A stretch of DNA of 24,163 bases, from assembly GCA_944363995.1 (NCBI GenBank), contig CALVVV010000012.1, positions 1 to 24,163 on the forward strand. Direction: 5' to 3'. Shown one piece after another: positions 15,353 through 23,424 of this stretch; the stretch's first letter is position 1, and every line of letters starts with the position of its first letter. Source of the DNA: an uncultured Bacilli bacterium. GTDB lineage: Bacteria; Bacillota_I; Bacilli_A; RF39; UBA660. The notes below the pieces were generated by a model. That model was not told the DNA's origin. It saw nothing but the letters and a program-made list of their open reading frames with translations, and searched no databases. Made by a program: the position numbers and the translations under genes.

Positions 15353-16516
15353 TTAAATTGCTGGTGACTGTGCAATATTAATAGGTTTTTGATTCATATT
15401 TAAATTAATATTTTGTGACATAGGTTGTGGAATATTTGTTTGATTATTCTTTTGATCATAAAGAGGATTTATAAAACCAGGTGGTAACGCAACACCTTGT
15501 CCTTCAATATAATCAATTAAATATTTACTTGGATTTTTTCTAAATATTTGTCCTTCCGGTGTTTTACGGTAAATTGTATTATATTTTGCTTCATTATCCT
15601 CAGTAACATAAAATTCAGTAACTTCCCCTACTTCACGTATAAATTTTTTAGTTGCTTTATCTTGACGACCTCTTATTAGAACCCCAAGTTGAATATAACG
15701 ATAAATAGATTTTAAAAATTGATCTATTTCTTGGTTAGTTTCTAACAAACTATACATACGATTAGGTATAGAAGCGGCTTTATCAGCATGAATTGTAGAT
15801 AAAATATAATGTCCTGAAGAAATAGAATTACGAACAGCCATTACCGCTTCTGCACTACGAACCTCTGATAATAAAATCCATTTAGGGTTTTGTCGCATAC
15901 AAGCCACCAAAACATCACTATAAGAAGCAACATTATTAGTTTTCATAGCTACAATATCACGATGTGGAAATATCTTATCTAAATGTAATTCTAATGTATC
16001 TTCAATCGTAATTATTTTTTCTTCAGTTTTCGTTTTTGAAGCTAGATATTTAACAAATTCTGTTTTACCAGAACCAGTTTCACCACAAACCATTATATTA
16101 CAATGAGCCAAAACACACTGAACCAAAAAATCATGTACATCCAAAGTTATATATTTGTCTGCAATTATTTTATCCTTTTCTAACCTTATTTTAGCAGGAG
16201 TTTTACGAATAACACAAGCAATACCATTACTTGCAACTGAATCATGAATAAAATTCATACGTAATTCAGCACTTTCAGAGTCAAGAAACGGATGTGCGGC
16301 GTTAAACGATTTACCCATAACGTTAGAACATTGAAAAGCTAATTTTTCCATCATTGCATTATTAATGTTTGGATTTTCAATTCTAAAAATACCTTGTGAC
16401 AAAGTTTTCAAATGAATTTGGCCGTTATTTCCGTAAGAAATATCAGTTATATCATCATTATTTAAATATTCTGTCAATGGACCAAAATCAATTTGCGAAA
16501 ATAAATTTTCGTTCAT
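15353..16516 (-). CDS. tadA: TadA/CpaF-family secretion ATPase
   Basis: This 387-residue cytoplasmic ATPase of the PulE/VirB11 superfamily drives Tad pilus extension and often retraction. It has an N-terminal domain with RMNFIHDSVASNGIACVIRK (86-105), Walker A GETGSGKT (145-152), an Asp box (IEDTLEL, 171-177), Walker B WILLSEVR (213-220, with Ser where Gly is usual) and a His box (YILSTIHAD, 237-245). It is somewhat short for CpaF because the long N-terminal extension is missing. The Asn/Gln/Pro-rich tail (about 350-387) is low complexity. It begins just after the CpaB-like gene. VirB11 is a relative of TadA and is absent from the T4SS genes here, so TadA is a candidate to serve both machines. 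That idea is inference. Confidence 0.95.
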   Translation of the reverse strand: MNENLFSQIDFGPLTEYLNNDDITDISYGNNGQIHLKTLSQGIFRIENPNINNAMMEKLAFQCSNVMGKSFNAAHPFLDSESAELRMNFIHDSVASNGIACVIRKTPAKIRLEKDKIIADKYITLDVHDFLVQCVLAHCNIMVCGETGSGKTEFVKYLASKTKTEEKIITIEDTLELHLDKIFPHRDIVAMKTNNVASYSDVLVACMRQNPKWILLSEVRSAEAVMAVRNSISSGHYILSTIHADKAASIPNRMYSLLETNQEIDQFLKSIYRYIQLGVLIRGRQDKATKKFIREVGEVTEFYVTEDNEAKYNTIYRKTPEGQIFRKNPSKYLIDYIEGQGVALPPGFINPLYDQKNNQTNIPQPMSQNINLNMNQKPINIAQSPAI

Positions 16517-16518
16517 TA

Positions 16519-17343
16519 TTATTCAACCCCTGTTTCCTCACCTGGAATAATACCACTAGGATCATTGGTAGAATCACTAAAATTAACTGTATTACTTTCA
16601 ATAAAATCAACTAACTCTTCACGATCAACGGTCAAATCACCTTCTATTGGCACTGTTCCACCATAAGGAACTGGGAATAATTCAACACCACCACTCGTTA
16701 AATATTCCGTCTTTTTAAGTAAAACAAATACATCTTCTGGAACACCAAACATCAAAATTGCTGGCGTTCTATTTGTTGAAGAATCTTCAAAAACATTATT
16801 TCCAGAACCATCTTTTACGGCTAAAACTTCAACTTTTGCTAATAAACGACCTACCATGATAAGCCCATTTTCATCAACAGCTTTCATGTAAACATCAATC
16901 ACATTTCCTGGGAAAATAGAATTACCATAAGTTGAATTTACGTCTACATCTAAGTTGTAAGGACGTTCACCATCTTTTACCGCAGCAAAAGCAGAGTCAG
17001 GTAATTCATCTTCTTCAATTAAAACGTTACTATAAAACATACTACCTTGTGGAATAACAGTATTAACATCAGTATATTTTCCTACAATTAAAGTAGAAGA
17101 CCTTACTACATTACTAGTAACAGAGACACTAGGAACTTCAATATAAGTTATTAAATCATCTGTTATTAAAGTACGAGGTTGAATTGTTTGACTAGCAACA
17201 GGTAATCTTACTGGTTTTACTTGTGTTTCAATAGTAGAATTATACCCCCAATAAAGTAACCCTAAAATGACAATTACGCCAAGTACAGTTACTACATTTT
17301 TGTTTGTAATAAATTTTTTTAACGATACTAAAATATTATTCAT
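16519..17343 (-). CDS. cpaB: CpaB/RcpC-like SAF-domain protein
   Basis: The 274-residue protein has one N-terminal helix (about 15-33) and then a SAF domain (about 44-105) with VASQTIQPRTLITDDLITYIEVP and IPQGSMFY, the signature layout of CpaB/RcpC proteins. A second domain (about 115-235) contains DVDVNSTYGNSIFPGNVIDVYM. The end is acidic, extracellular and probably flexible. In diderms CpaB works with the secretin. In Gram-positive Tad systems it lies outside the membrane and may bind the wall or guide the fibre. It lies 2 bp before tadA and 14 bp after the pseudopilin-like gene, so co-expression is very likely. Confidence 0.88.
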   Translation of the reverse strand: MNNILVSLKKFITNKNVVTVLGVIVILGLLYWGYNSTIETQVKPVRLPVASQTIQPRTLITDDLITYIEVPSVSVTSNVVRSSTLIVGKYTDVNTVIPQGSMFYSNVLIEEDELPDSAFAAVKDGERPYNLDVDVNSTYGNSIFPGNVIDVYMKAVDENGLIMVGRLLAKVEVLAVKDGSGNNVFEDSSTNRTPAILMFGVPEDVFVLLKKTEYLTSGGVELFPVPYGGTVPIEGDLTVDREELVDFIESNTVNFSDSTNDPSGIIPGEETGVE

Positions 17344-17357
17344 ATAATCATCCCTTT

Positions 17358-17765
17358 CTATTCTTTATATGGTGTTTCTAGTATTGCATCTAACCTATTT
17401 ACAATATCAAATTCATAAATATCACCAGTAGCACTAGTTGATTCAGAACTTTTCACTTGTAAGCTTACTTTAGGTGGTTCTTCATTAACATCATATATTT
17501 TAATCTCATAAGTATTCGATAAAACAGCACTTTCTGCAAATCTTCTTAAAAAATTTTCCACAAATTTTTCACGGTCTATCCGAATAGTACCTGATTCACG
17601 ATAAGCAGCTAAATCTAATGCATCATACATAGCTCCTTCTGTCGCTTCTTTCAATAAATGATAATTATGTTCATCAGTATTTGTAATCGATTGGAAAAAT
17701 AAAATAAAGAATATTGCTATTACACCCATTGTTACAATTGCTGTTCCCCAAAACGATTCTTTCAC
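17358..17765 (-). CDS. Pseudopilin-like single-helix protein of the Tad operon
   Basis: The 135-residue protein begins MKESFWG, followed by a helix (about 8-28) and a charged amphipathic helix (HNYHLLKEATEGAMYDALDLAAY). The later β-rich part contains YEIKIYDV and VSLQVKSS. The N-terminus matches the M[KR]E...G pattern of the pilin and TadE-like proteins in this locus. It starts at GTG, supported by AAGGAGG 7 bp upstream; the only nearby ATG is out of frame. No Cys is present. It may be a DUF5411-type protein, but that name is from memory and unsure. The position directly before cpaB-tadA supports a pilus role, perhaps as a minor pilin. Confidence 0.7.
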   Translation of the reverse strand: MKESFWGTAIVTMGVIAIFFILFFQSITNTDEHNYHLLKEATEGAMYDALDLAAYRESGTIRIDREKFVENFLRRFAESAVLSNTYEIKIYDVNEEPPKVSLQVKSSESTSATGDIYEFDIVNRLDAILETPYKE

Positions 17766-17781
17766 AGCATTACCTCCTTAA

Positions 17782-18426
17782 TTAACTATAAATGTCATCT
17801 TTTCTTTTGAAAGCTAAAAAAACTATTAATAAAACTATAATTAAAACAGCGATATAAATATAATAATCAACTAAAAAATTAATCATTAACTGTAAAAAGG
17901 TAATTTCTGAAGGCTTAATTTCTTCAATCGGATCTTCACTAACAATCAAAGTATTTTTGTATTCATTTACTTTTTCTAAAAATTTAGTATAAGTTAAATT
18001 ATGACTAGACCACTTTTGACATAAGCTATAATTTTCAATTCCTTTACATATTTCATCAGTATAATATTCATTATATTTTGGTAAAGTTACACGAAGTGTA
18101 TACAATGGTTCATCGCTACATTCACGGTCACTAGCATAAAATGAATATCTTATAGTTTGACCACTATTATAATTTTTTAAAGTAATTTCTTCTTTTGTAA
18201 AATCATATTTAAGATTATTTGACAAATCAATAAAATACAATTCACTATTTAAATTATTTAATGTAATTTGAAAAGTTACTTGTGAATTTTTTTCAACATA
18301 TTCATAACTAGCATTAACATTTGCCGCTATTTTTTTTAATCTGGCTATATCACTATAACTGCAAGCACCTTCAATTTTTGTTAGTGGGATAAGTAATAAT
18401 AAGACAAATATAAATATTTTTCGCAT
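17782..18426 (-). CDS. Secreted, C-terminally anchored protein of unknown function
   Basis: The 214-residue protein has a signal peptide (MRKIFIFVLLLLIPLTKIEGA) and an external domain rich in β-strand-like segments (VTFQITLNNLN, IRYSFYASD, YTLRVTLP) with four Cys, possibly two disulfides. A helix near 185-205 and a KRKDD tail would anchor it in the membrane. I do not recognise a family. It is first in the Tad operon, behind an extended -10 (18447-18455) and a GGAGGAG site, and 16 bp ahead of the pseudopilin-like gene. A surface-exposed helper or receptor for the pilus is plausible but unproven. Confidence 0.72.
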   Translation of the reverse strand: MRKIFIFVLLLLIPLTKIEGACSYSDIARLKKIAANVNASYEYVEKNSQVTFQITLNNLNSELYFIDLSNNLKYDFTKEEITLKNYNSGQTIRYSFYASDRECSDEPLYTLRVTLPKYNEYYTDEICKGIENYSLCQKWSSHNLTYTKFLEKVNEYKNTLIVSEDPIEEIKPSEITFLQLMINFLVDYYIYIAVLIIVLLIVFLAFKRKDDIYS

Positions 18427-18446
18427 CGTTACTCCTCCATTATTAA

Positions 18447-18455
18447 ATTATAACA
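18447..18455 (-). promoter_or_regulatory. Extended -10 promoter candidate of the Tad operon
   Basis: TGTTATAAT on the minus strand lies 20 bp before the start codon at 18426, with GGAGGAG between. A poor TTTAAA is the best -35. The gap before it (18456-18477) shows no terminator hairpin, so readthrough from the upstream gene is also possible. Confidence 0.5.
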
Positions 18456-18477
18456 CAATATTTATTTTTTTTAAATA

Positions 18478-20076
18478 CTATTTTAAAATATATTCATAAT
18501 TTTTATTTCTAATTGTAAATATAAAAGAAATGTTCGTTGCTTGTTTCACTTCATCTAAAACTTCTAAATAGAAAATATCATCTTTATTTAATTTTTTACT
18601 TGTAACTTCTTTTATATTTAATGTATGTTTTTTCTTTTGACCATCAACTGTATAAACTAAAGTTCCAAATTTTTCAATAAAATCATATAAATCATATATC
18701 CCGGAAATAGAATTTTCTTTTGTTAGTGTTCCTTTTATTCGTAATAAACTTTTATCATAATTTCCAGAAATTTCAGGTGTAATATATTCATATGATTCAA
18801 AACACTCTGTTTTTATACAAAAATTATACTTTAATTTATATTTATCACTAATATCAAAAGCTGATATGTTAATTTTAAAATCATCTAAAATACTATCTTT
18901 AAAAATTAAATCATTATTTAATTTAGTGATATTACTTGATGAAATTCCAGTTAAATCTTGATAGTTAACATTAACTTTAGTTGCTTTAAAAGTACCATTT
19001 TTATCTATTGTGTTTTTGTCTACAAACGAAAAAATTATTTCTTTTTTTATTAATTCTTTTGGAATTTCATAAATTAATAAAATATTTTGGTATTCATTAG
19101 TGATTTCTTCGTTTTGATATATATTACCAAAATCAAAGAAACTATCACGATATTTAGTAATTGGGGTATATACATAATTATCAATTAAAATTTTTGTTGT
19201 AGCAATATCCAAAGTAAGTGGATTACTAGTATTATTTTTTATGTTAATCTTTAATATTAAATAGTAATAATCAATATCTATTAAATTTCCTTTATAGTCA
19301 GTGTTAACTAAGTAACTATCAATTAAATTTATAGAAAAATTATTACCATAAAAATAAGTATTTTGTTCTATAATTTTTTCTTTTGATATAAAGGAAAAAA
19401 TAATGAAAGAAAATAAACTTATACCTATTAAGCTAAAACTGATGTTAAAAACCAATTTATTTTCTTTATAAGCATATTTTAAAAATCTAATTTTTCTTCT
19501 TAGACCTCTTATACTTTTATTAGTATCAAATTTAATTTCTACTTCGACTTCTTCACGATCTTCATCAGCAATTTCTAATTTTTTTAAATCTGTTTGGAAA
19601 TCAAATTTACGAACATCAAATCCTGTAGCTCTAATAATAGTTATCACTATAATTGGTAATTGTACTAAAAAGCAAACAGTAATTAAATCTCTAACTAACA
19701 TAATAGTCCTAGAATCTAAAATTGTTTCGCTTAATCCATTTAAAGTATTTTTAGCAACCTGGATAATAACAAACGTAAATATGGCTGAAACAATAGTTAT
19801 TATATAAAATAAGCTAGGCTTTTTTTTAACTATCATTACAACTAAGACTATTAATGAAACACCAATTATCAAAAGTGCAATTATTTGATATAAAAATGGT
19901 AGCAATGGTGTTATTAAATCTTGACCTTGAATATCAATTATATTTATACTATATTCATTAAAAAAATCCAATAATAGTTTAGTTTTATAAACAGAATATC
20001 CAAGTAAAATAGCTAATACTATATGAATTAGCTTAAAATGTTTTATAAAAAAAGCATATGGTTTTCGTAATATCAT
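18478..20076 (-). CDS. Polytopic membrane protein with large external domain, unknown function
   Basis: The 532-residue protein has helices at about 16-30, 58-83, 89-107, 127-149 and 209-230. A charged cytoplasmic loop (about 151-208) has an acidic run (ADEDREEVEVE) followed by a basic one. The C-terminal 300 residues would be outside and look β-rich and repetitive (LILKINIKNNTSNPLTLDIAT, YLEVLDEVKQATNISF), perhaps two Ig-like or DUF4352-like modules. That comparison is weak. The paired Cys in NFCIKTECF could bond. It begins 25 bp after tRNA-Val with an AAGGTGG site, so its message may be released by tRNA 3' processing. The next gene starts the Tad operon, so it may be part of the pilus/T4SS system, but I do not recognise it. 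Confidence 0.7.
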   Translation of the reverse strand: MILRKPYAFFIKHFKLIHIVLAILLGYSVYKTKLLLDFFNEYSINIIDIQGQDLITPLLPFLYQIIALLIIGVSLIVLVVMIVKKKPSLFYIITIVSAIFTFVIIQVAKNTLNGLSETILDSRTIMLVRDLITVCFLVQLPIIVITIIRATGFDVRKFDFQTDLKKLEIADEDREEVEVEIKFDTNKSIRGLRRKIRFLKYAYKENKLVFNISFSLIGISLFSFIIFSFISKEKIIEQNTYFYGNNFSINLIDSYLVNTDYKGNLIDIDYYYLILKINIKNNTSNPLTLDIATTKILIDNYVYTPITKYRDSFFDFGNIYQNEEITNEYQNILLIYEIPKELIKKEIIFSFVDKNTIDKNGTFKATKVNVNYQDLTGISSSNITKLNNDLIFKDSILDDFKINISAFDISDKYKLKYNFCIKTECFESYEYITPEISGNYDKSLLRIKGTLTKENSISGIYDLYDFIEKFGTLVYTVDGQKKKHTLNIKEVTSKKLNKDDIFYLEVLDEVKQATNISFIFTIRNKNYEYILK

Positions 20077-20101
20077 TATATACCACCTTCTTTTTCACAA
20101 A

Positions 20102-20178
20102 TGGTGAGCGATATAGGACTTGAACCTATGACCTCTACGATGTCAACGTAGCGCTCTAACCAACTGAGCTAATCACTC
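20102..20178 (-). tRNA. tRNA-Val (GAC)
   Basis: The minus strand folds into a full cloverleaf: a GAGTGAT/ATCGCTC acceptor with one G-U pair, D-arm TAGCTCAGTTGGTTAGAGC, anticodon stem CTACG/CGTAG with loop TTGACAT (anticodon GAC, valine), T-arm with GGTTCAAGTCC, discriminator A and encoded CCA. It lies 1 bp after tRNA-Gln. Confidence 0.96.
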
Positions 20179-20179
20179 A

Positions 20180-20253
20180 TGGCTGCCCTAATTAGATTCG
20201 AACTAATGATTACGGAGTCAGAGTCCGCCGCCTTACCACTTGGCCATAGGGCA
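20180..20253 (-). tRNA. tRNA-Gln (CTG)
   Basis: The minus strand has a 7-bp acceptor TGCCCTA/TAGGGCA, D-arm TGGCCAAGTGGTAAGGC, anticodon loop CTCTGAC (anticodon CTG, glutamine CAG), T-arm with AGTTCGAATCT, discriminator G and encoded CCA. It begins only 9 bp after pflA, so it is probably cut from a transcript that includes the pfl genes, unless a promoter lies inside pflA. Confidence 0.95.
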
Positions 20254-20262
20254 ATAAACAAA

Positions 20263-20967
20263 TTATATTTTTTTATATAATTTGTATAATTCTTCACATT
20301 TTTTTTTATCCATCGCTTCGATATTTTGTAAGCGATATTTAATTTTTAATTTTTTGTATTTTGGTATTCCTATAGTTGTATAAGGTAAAAATTCTACTTT
20401 ATCAATATTATATTTACTTAAAAACAATTTTAATTTTTTTATATACTCTTTATTATCATTTATAGTTGGTACTATAACTTGTCTAATCCAAAGTGTTTTT
20501 TTTAATTTTTTACATAATTCTAAAAATTCTAAAGACTCTTTTATTTTTTGACCAGTCATAAATTCATATTTTTCATCTTCTAAAGCTTTTATGTCCATCA
20601 TCACTAAATCAGTATATTTTAATATTTCTTCATTTTTAGTACCACCAAAACCTGCTGTATCTAAGCAAGTATGAATACCATTTTGCTGACATTTTTTCAA
20701 AATATCTATTAGAAATTCTGATTGTAATAAAGGTTCTCCCCCTGAAAAAGTTACACCACCATCACTACCAAAATAGTTTTTGTATTTTAAAATTCTTTTT
20801 AATAATTCATCTGATGTTATTTTCAAACCTTTTTGTAATTCCCAAGTTTCAGGGTTATGACAAAACAAACATCTTAATTTACAACCTTGCATAAAAACAA
20901 CGTATCTAATACCCGGACCGTCAACTAATCCCATTGTTTCTATTGAATTAATATATCCTTCCATCAT
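20263..20967 (-). CDS. pflA: Pyruvate formate-lyase activating enzyme
   Basis: The 234-residue radical SAM enzyme installs the glycyl radical on PflB using S-adenosylmethionine and an iron-sulfur cluster. The cluster motif CKLRCLFC (C29, C33, C36) is exact for glycyl-radical activases (CxxxCxxC), preceded by VDGPGIRYVVFMQG and followed by FCHNPETW. The SAM-binding GGVTFSGGEPLLQ segment (about 74-86) is present. Length is normal for a short activase without the extra ferredoxin domain, as in PflA. Its start overlaps the pflB stop by four bases (ATGA), which implies coupled translation. Two Met codons open the frame and either could initiate. It is followed at 9 bp by tRNA-Gln with no terminator. 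Confidence 0.97.
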   Translation of the reverse strand: MMEGYINSIETMGLVDGPGIRYVVFMQGCKLRCLFCHNPETWELQKGLKITSDELLKRILKYKNYFGSDGGVTFSGGEPLLQSEFLIDILKKCQQNGIHTCLDTAGFGGTKNEEILKYTDLVMMDIKALEDEKYEFMTGQKIKESLEFLELCKKLKKTLWIRQVIVPTINDNKEYIKKLKLFLSKYNIDKVEFLPYTTIGIPKYKKLKIKYRLQNIEAMDKKKCEELYKLYKKI

Positions 20968-23186
20968 ACACCTTCGTGAAATGTCCTATTAATAACTTCT
21001 AATTGTTGTTCTTTACTTAACCTATTAAAGTGTACTGCATAACCAGATACTCTTATTGTTAAATTAGGATAGCTATCGGGATGATTCATAGCATCAATTA
21101 ATTGTTCTCTATTTAAAACATTAACATTTAAATGATGAGCACCTTGTTTGAAATAGCCATCTAATATATTTACTAAATTACTTATTCTTTCTTCTTCGCT
21201 ATGGCCTAAAGCATTAGGTATAATGGAGAAAGTATTAGAAATTCCATCTTGGCATACATCTTTATAAGGTATTTTAGCAACTGAATTTAAAGAAGCTAAA
21301 GCGCCACTACTATCTCTTCCATGCATTGGATTAGCGCCTGGCGCAAAAGGTTCACCTTTTTTTCTACCATCAGGAGTTGTTCCCGTTTTTTTACCATAAA
21401 CAACATTTGAAGTTATTGTTAGAACTGATAAAGTATGTTTAGCTTTTTTATATAGAGGATGTTTTTCTAATTCTTTTATAAATGTTTTTACAATGTCTAC
21501 AGCTATACTATCCACACGATCATCATCATTACCATATTTAGGATAATCGCCTTCTATTTCAAAATCAACTGCTACACCATTTTCATTTCTAACTGGTTTT
21601 ACTTTCGCATACTTAATTGCTGATAAAGAATCAGTTGCAACAGATAATCCAGCAACACCAAACGCCATTAAATGTTCAACATTTGTATCATGTAATGCCA
21701 TTTGGGATTTTTCATAAGCATATTTATCGTGCATATAATGAATTATATTCATTGCATCAACATAAGTTTTTGCTATTTTTTTTAACATATTATAATAAGC
21801 GTTTTTAGTAGTTTCATAGTCTAATACTTCATCAGTTATTTTATCGATTCCCTCAACTACTAATTTACCACTAATTTCATCAATTCCTCCATTAATAGCA
21901 TACAATAATGATTTAGCTAAATTACATCTTGCCCCAAAAAACTGCATTTGTTTTCCCACTTTCATCGCAGATACACAACAAGCGATTGCATAATCATCAC
22001 CATAAATTGGGCGCATTATATCATCATTTTCATATTGAATAGCATCGGTTAAAATAGATATTTTGGAACAATACTTTTTAAAGTTTTCTGGCAAATTATT
22101 TGACCATAAAACTGTTAAATTGGGTTCAGGTGATGAACCTAAATTAATTAAAGTGTGTAAATATCTAAAACTATTTTTAGTAACTAAACTTTTACCATTT
22201 AAAGTCATTCCAGCAATTGCTTCAGTTACCCAAGTTGGATCACCAGCAAATAATTCATTATATTCTGGAGTTCTTAAATGTCTAGCTATTCTTAATTTGA
22301 TTACGAATTGATCAATTAATTCTTGTGCGTCTTTTTCTGTTAAAATTCCATTTTTTAAATCTCTTTCAATATAAATATCTAAAAAAGTTGAAGTCCTTCC
22401 TAAGCTCATAGCGGCACCATTATTTTCTTTGATAGCAGCTAAATATCCAAAATATAACCATTGAGTTGCTTCTTTAGCATTTATAGCAGGTTTAGATATG
22501 TCAAACCCATATTTTAAAGCCATATTTTTAATTTCATTTAATGCTTTAATTTGTTCACTAACTTCTTCTCTTAATCTTATTGTTTCTTCATTTATTTCTG
22601 TTATACTTTTCAAATCTTTTTTCTTTTGTTCAATTAAATAATTTATTCCATATAAAGCTATTCTACGATAATCCCCAATTATTCTACCTCTACCATAAGC
22701 ATCAGGCAAACCAGTTAATAATCCAGCACTTCTTGCTCTTCTTATTTCTTCAGTATAAACATCAAAGACGCCATCATTATGAGACTTTCTAAATTCTTTA
22801 AAATATTTATCAATTGTTTTATCTAATTTATAACCATATGCGTTCAACGAACTATAAGCCATTCTAATGCCACCATATAAATTAACAATTCGTTTTAAAG
22901 GTTCATCTGTCTGCAAGCCAACTATAACTTCATTCTCTTTATCTATATATCCAGGATTAAAATTATCAATTCCTGAAATTTTTTTGGTTTCAACATCTAA
23001 TACACCTTTTTTTAATTCTTTTTTAGTTAATTTATTTACTTTATTGATAATCTTTTGGGTTTTTAAACTTACCCCTTGTAAAAATGATTCATCACCTAAA
23101 TATTCTTGATAATTAGATAATATGAAATCTTCAACATCTATTTCATTTTTCCATTTTTCACCATTAAAAGTTGTCCATGCTTCCAT
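20964..23186 (-). CDS. pflB: Formate C-acetyltransferase (pyruvate formate-lyase)
   Basis: The 740-residue enzyme converts pyruvate and CoA to acetyl-CoA and formate in anaerobic fermentation in the cytoplasm. The two adjacent catalytic cysteines are in IACCVSAM (C403, C404). The glycyl-radical motif RVSGYAV is near the C-terminus (Gly715). The length is close to that of classical PflB, and RTSTFLDIYIERDL and TPDGRKKGEPFAPGANPMHGRD are typical. Its activase follows directly. A strong AAGGAGG site and an extended -10 lie immediately upstream, leaving a very short leader. It points to a fermentative anaerobe and marks the right flank of the secretion locus as ordinary chromosomal DNA. Confidence 0.98.
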   Translation of the reverse strand: MEAWTTFNGEKWKNEIDVEDFILSNYQEYLGDESFLQGVSLKTQKIINKVNKLTKKELKKGVLDVETKKISGIDNFNPGYIDKENEVIVGLQTDEPLKRIVNLYGGIRMAYSSLNAYGYKLDKTIDKYFKEFRKSHNDGVFDVYTEEIRRARSAGLLTGLPDAYGRGRIIGDYRRIALYGINYLIEQKKKDLKSITEINEETIRLREEVSEQIKALNEIKNMALKYGFDISKPAINAKEATQWLYFGYLAAIKENNGAAMSLGRTSTFLDIYIERDLKNGILTEKDAQELIDQFVIKLRIARHLRTPEYNELFAGDPTWVTEAIAGMTLNGKSLVTKNSFRYLHTLINLGSSPEPNLTVLWSNNLPENFKKYCSKISILTDAIQYENDDIMRPIYGDDYAIACCVSAMKVGKQMQFFGARCNLAKSLLYAINGGIDEISGKLVVEGIDKITDEVLDYETTKNAYYNMLKKIAKTYVDAMNIIHYMHDKYAYEKSQMALHDTNVEHLMAFGVAGLSVATDSLSAIKYAKVKPVRNENGVAVDFEIEGDYPKYGNDDDRVDSIAVDIVKTFIKELEKHPLYKKAKHTLSVLTITSNVVYGKKTGTTPDGRKKGEPFAPGANPMHGRDSSGALASLNSVAKIPYKDVCQDGISNTFSIIPNALGHSEEERISNLVNILDGYFKQGAHHLNVNVLNREQLIDAMNHPDSYPNLTIRVSGYAVHFNRLSKEQQLEVINRTFHEGV

Positions 23187-23208
23187 CTTGTTACCTCCTT
23201 ATATAATG

Positions 23209-23217
23209 ATTATATCA
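23209..23217 (-). promoter_or_regulatory. Extended -10 promoter of pflB
   Basis: TGATATAAT on the minus strand is a full extended -10. It lies just before the ribosome site AAGGAGG (23194-23200), so the 5' leader is only about 15 bases. The -10 sits inside a palindrome, ATGAT-TAT-ATCAT (23206-23218), where a repressor could bind. No strong -35 is seen. Confidence 0.6.
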
Positions 23218-23314
23218 TAAAATAAAAATTGATGGTAGATAATTTAAATAGAATTAATCACATTGACATTATTATAAAAATTTTATTTATTAATTGTTGT
23301 TGTATTTTAATAGA

Positions 23315-23346
23315 CTGAAATTCAGATATTATCATGATATGATAAT
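23315..23346. promoter_or_regulatory. Two adjacent palindromes upstream of pflB (possible operators)
   Basis: CTGAA-A-TTCAG (23315-23325) is followed by ATTATCA-N5-TGATAAT (23328-23346) in the 229-bp gap before pflB. Each has the size of a dimeric regulator site. Neither matches the Fnr (TTGAT-N4-ATCAA) or Rex (TTGTGA-N6-TCACAA) consensus well. They lie over 100 bp from the pflB -10, so their link to pflB is uncertain. The rest of the gap shows only AT-rich sequence. Confidence 0.35.
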
Positions 23347-23397
23347 TATATTAAAGTTTAATATATGATATATACTTTGGAAAATTTATTTATAAAT

Positions 23398-23424
23398 AAA
23401 AAATGATATATATCATCATTTTTT
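23398..23424 (-). terminator. Intrinsic terminator of the 218-aa gene
   Basis: A 10-bp perfect stem (23415-23424 and 23398-23407, 7-base loop) ends in six U on the minus strand. It overlaps the stop codon at 23416-23418. It separates this gene from pflB. Confidence 0.7.

Noticed and set aside
20102..20253. tRNA genes beside a T4SS locus as the attachment site of an integrative conjugative element
   Set aside because: No integrase or relaxase is present, and I see no copy of a tRNA 3' end in the left part of the window. The T4SS genes are also separated from the tRNAs by about 7.5 kb of membrane-protein and Tad genes.
20256..20285. AT-only inverted repeat at the pflA stop as a terminator before the tRNAs
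   Set aside because: The stem has no G-C pair and is followed by tRNA sequence rather than a U-tract, so termination here is unlikely.
23206..23346. Fnr or Rex operator in front of pflB
   Set aside because: The palindromes present do not match TTGAT-N4-ATCAA or TTGTGA-N6-TCACAA closely enough to name the regulator.
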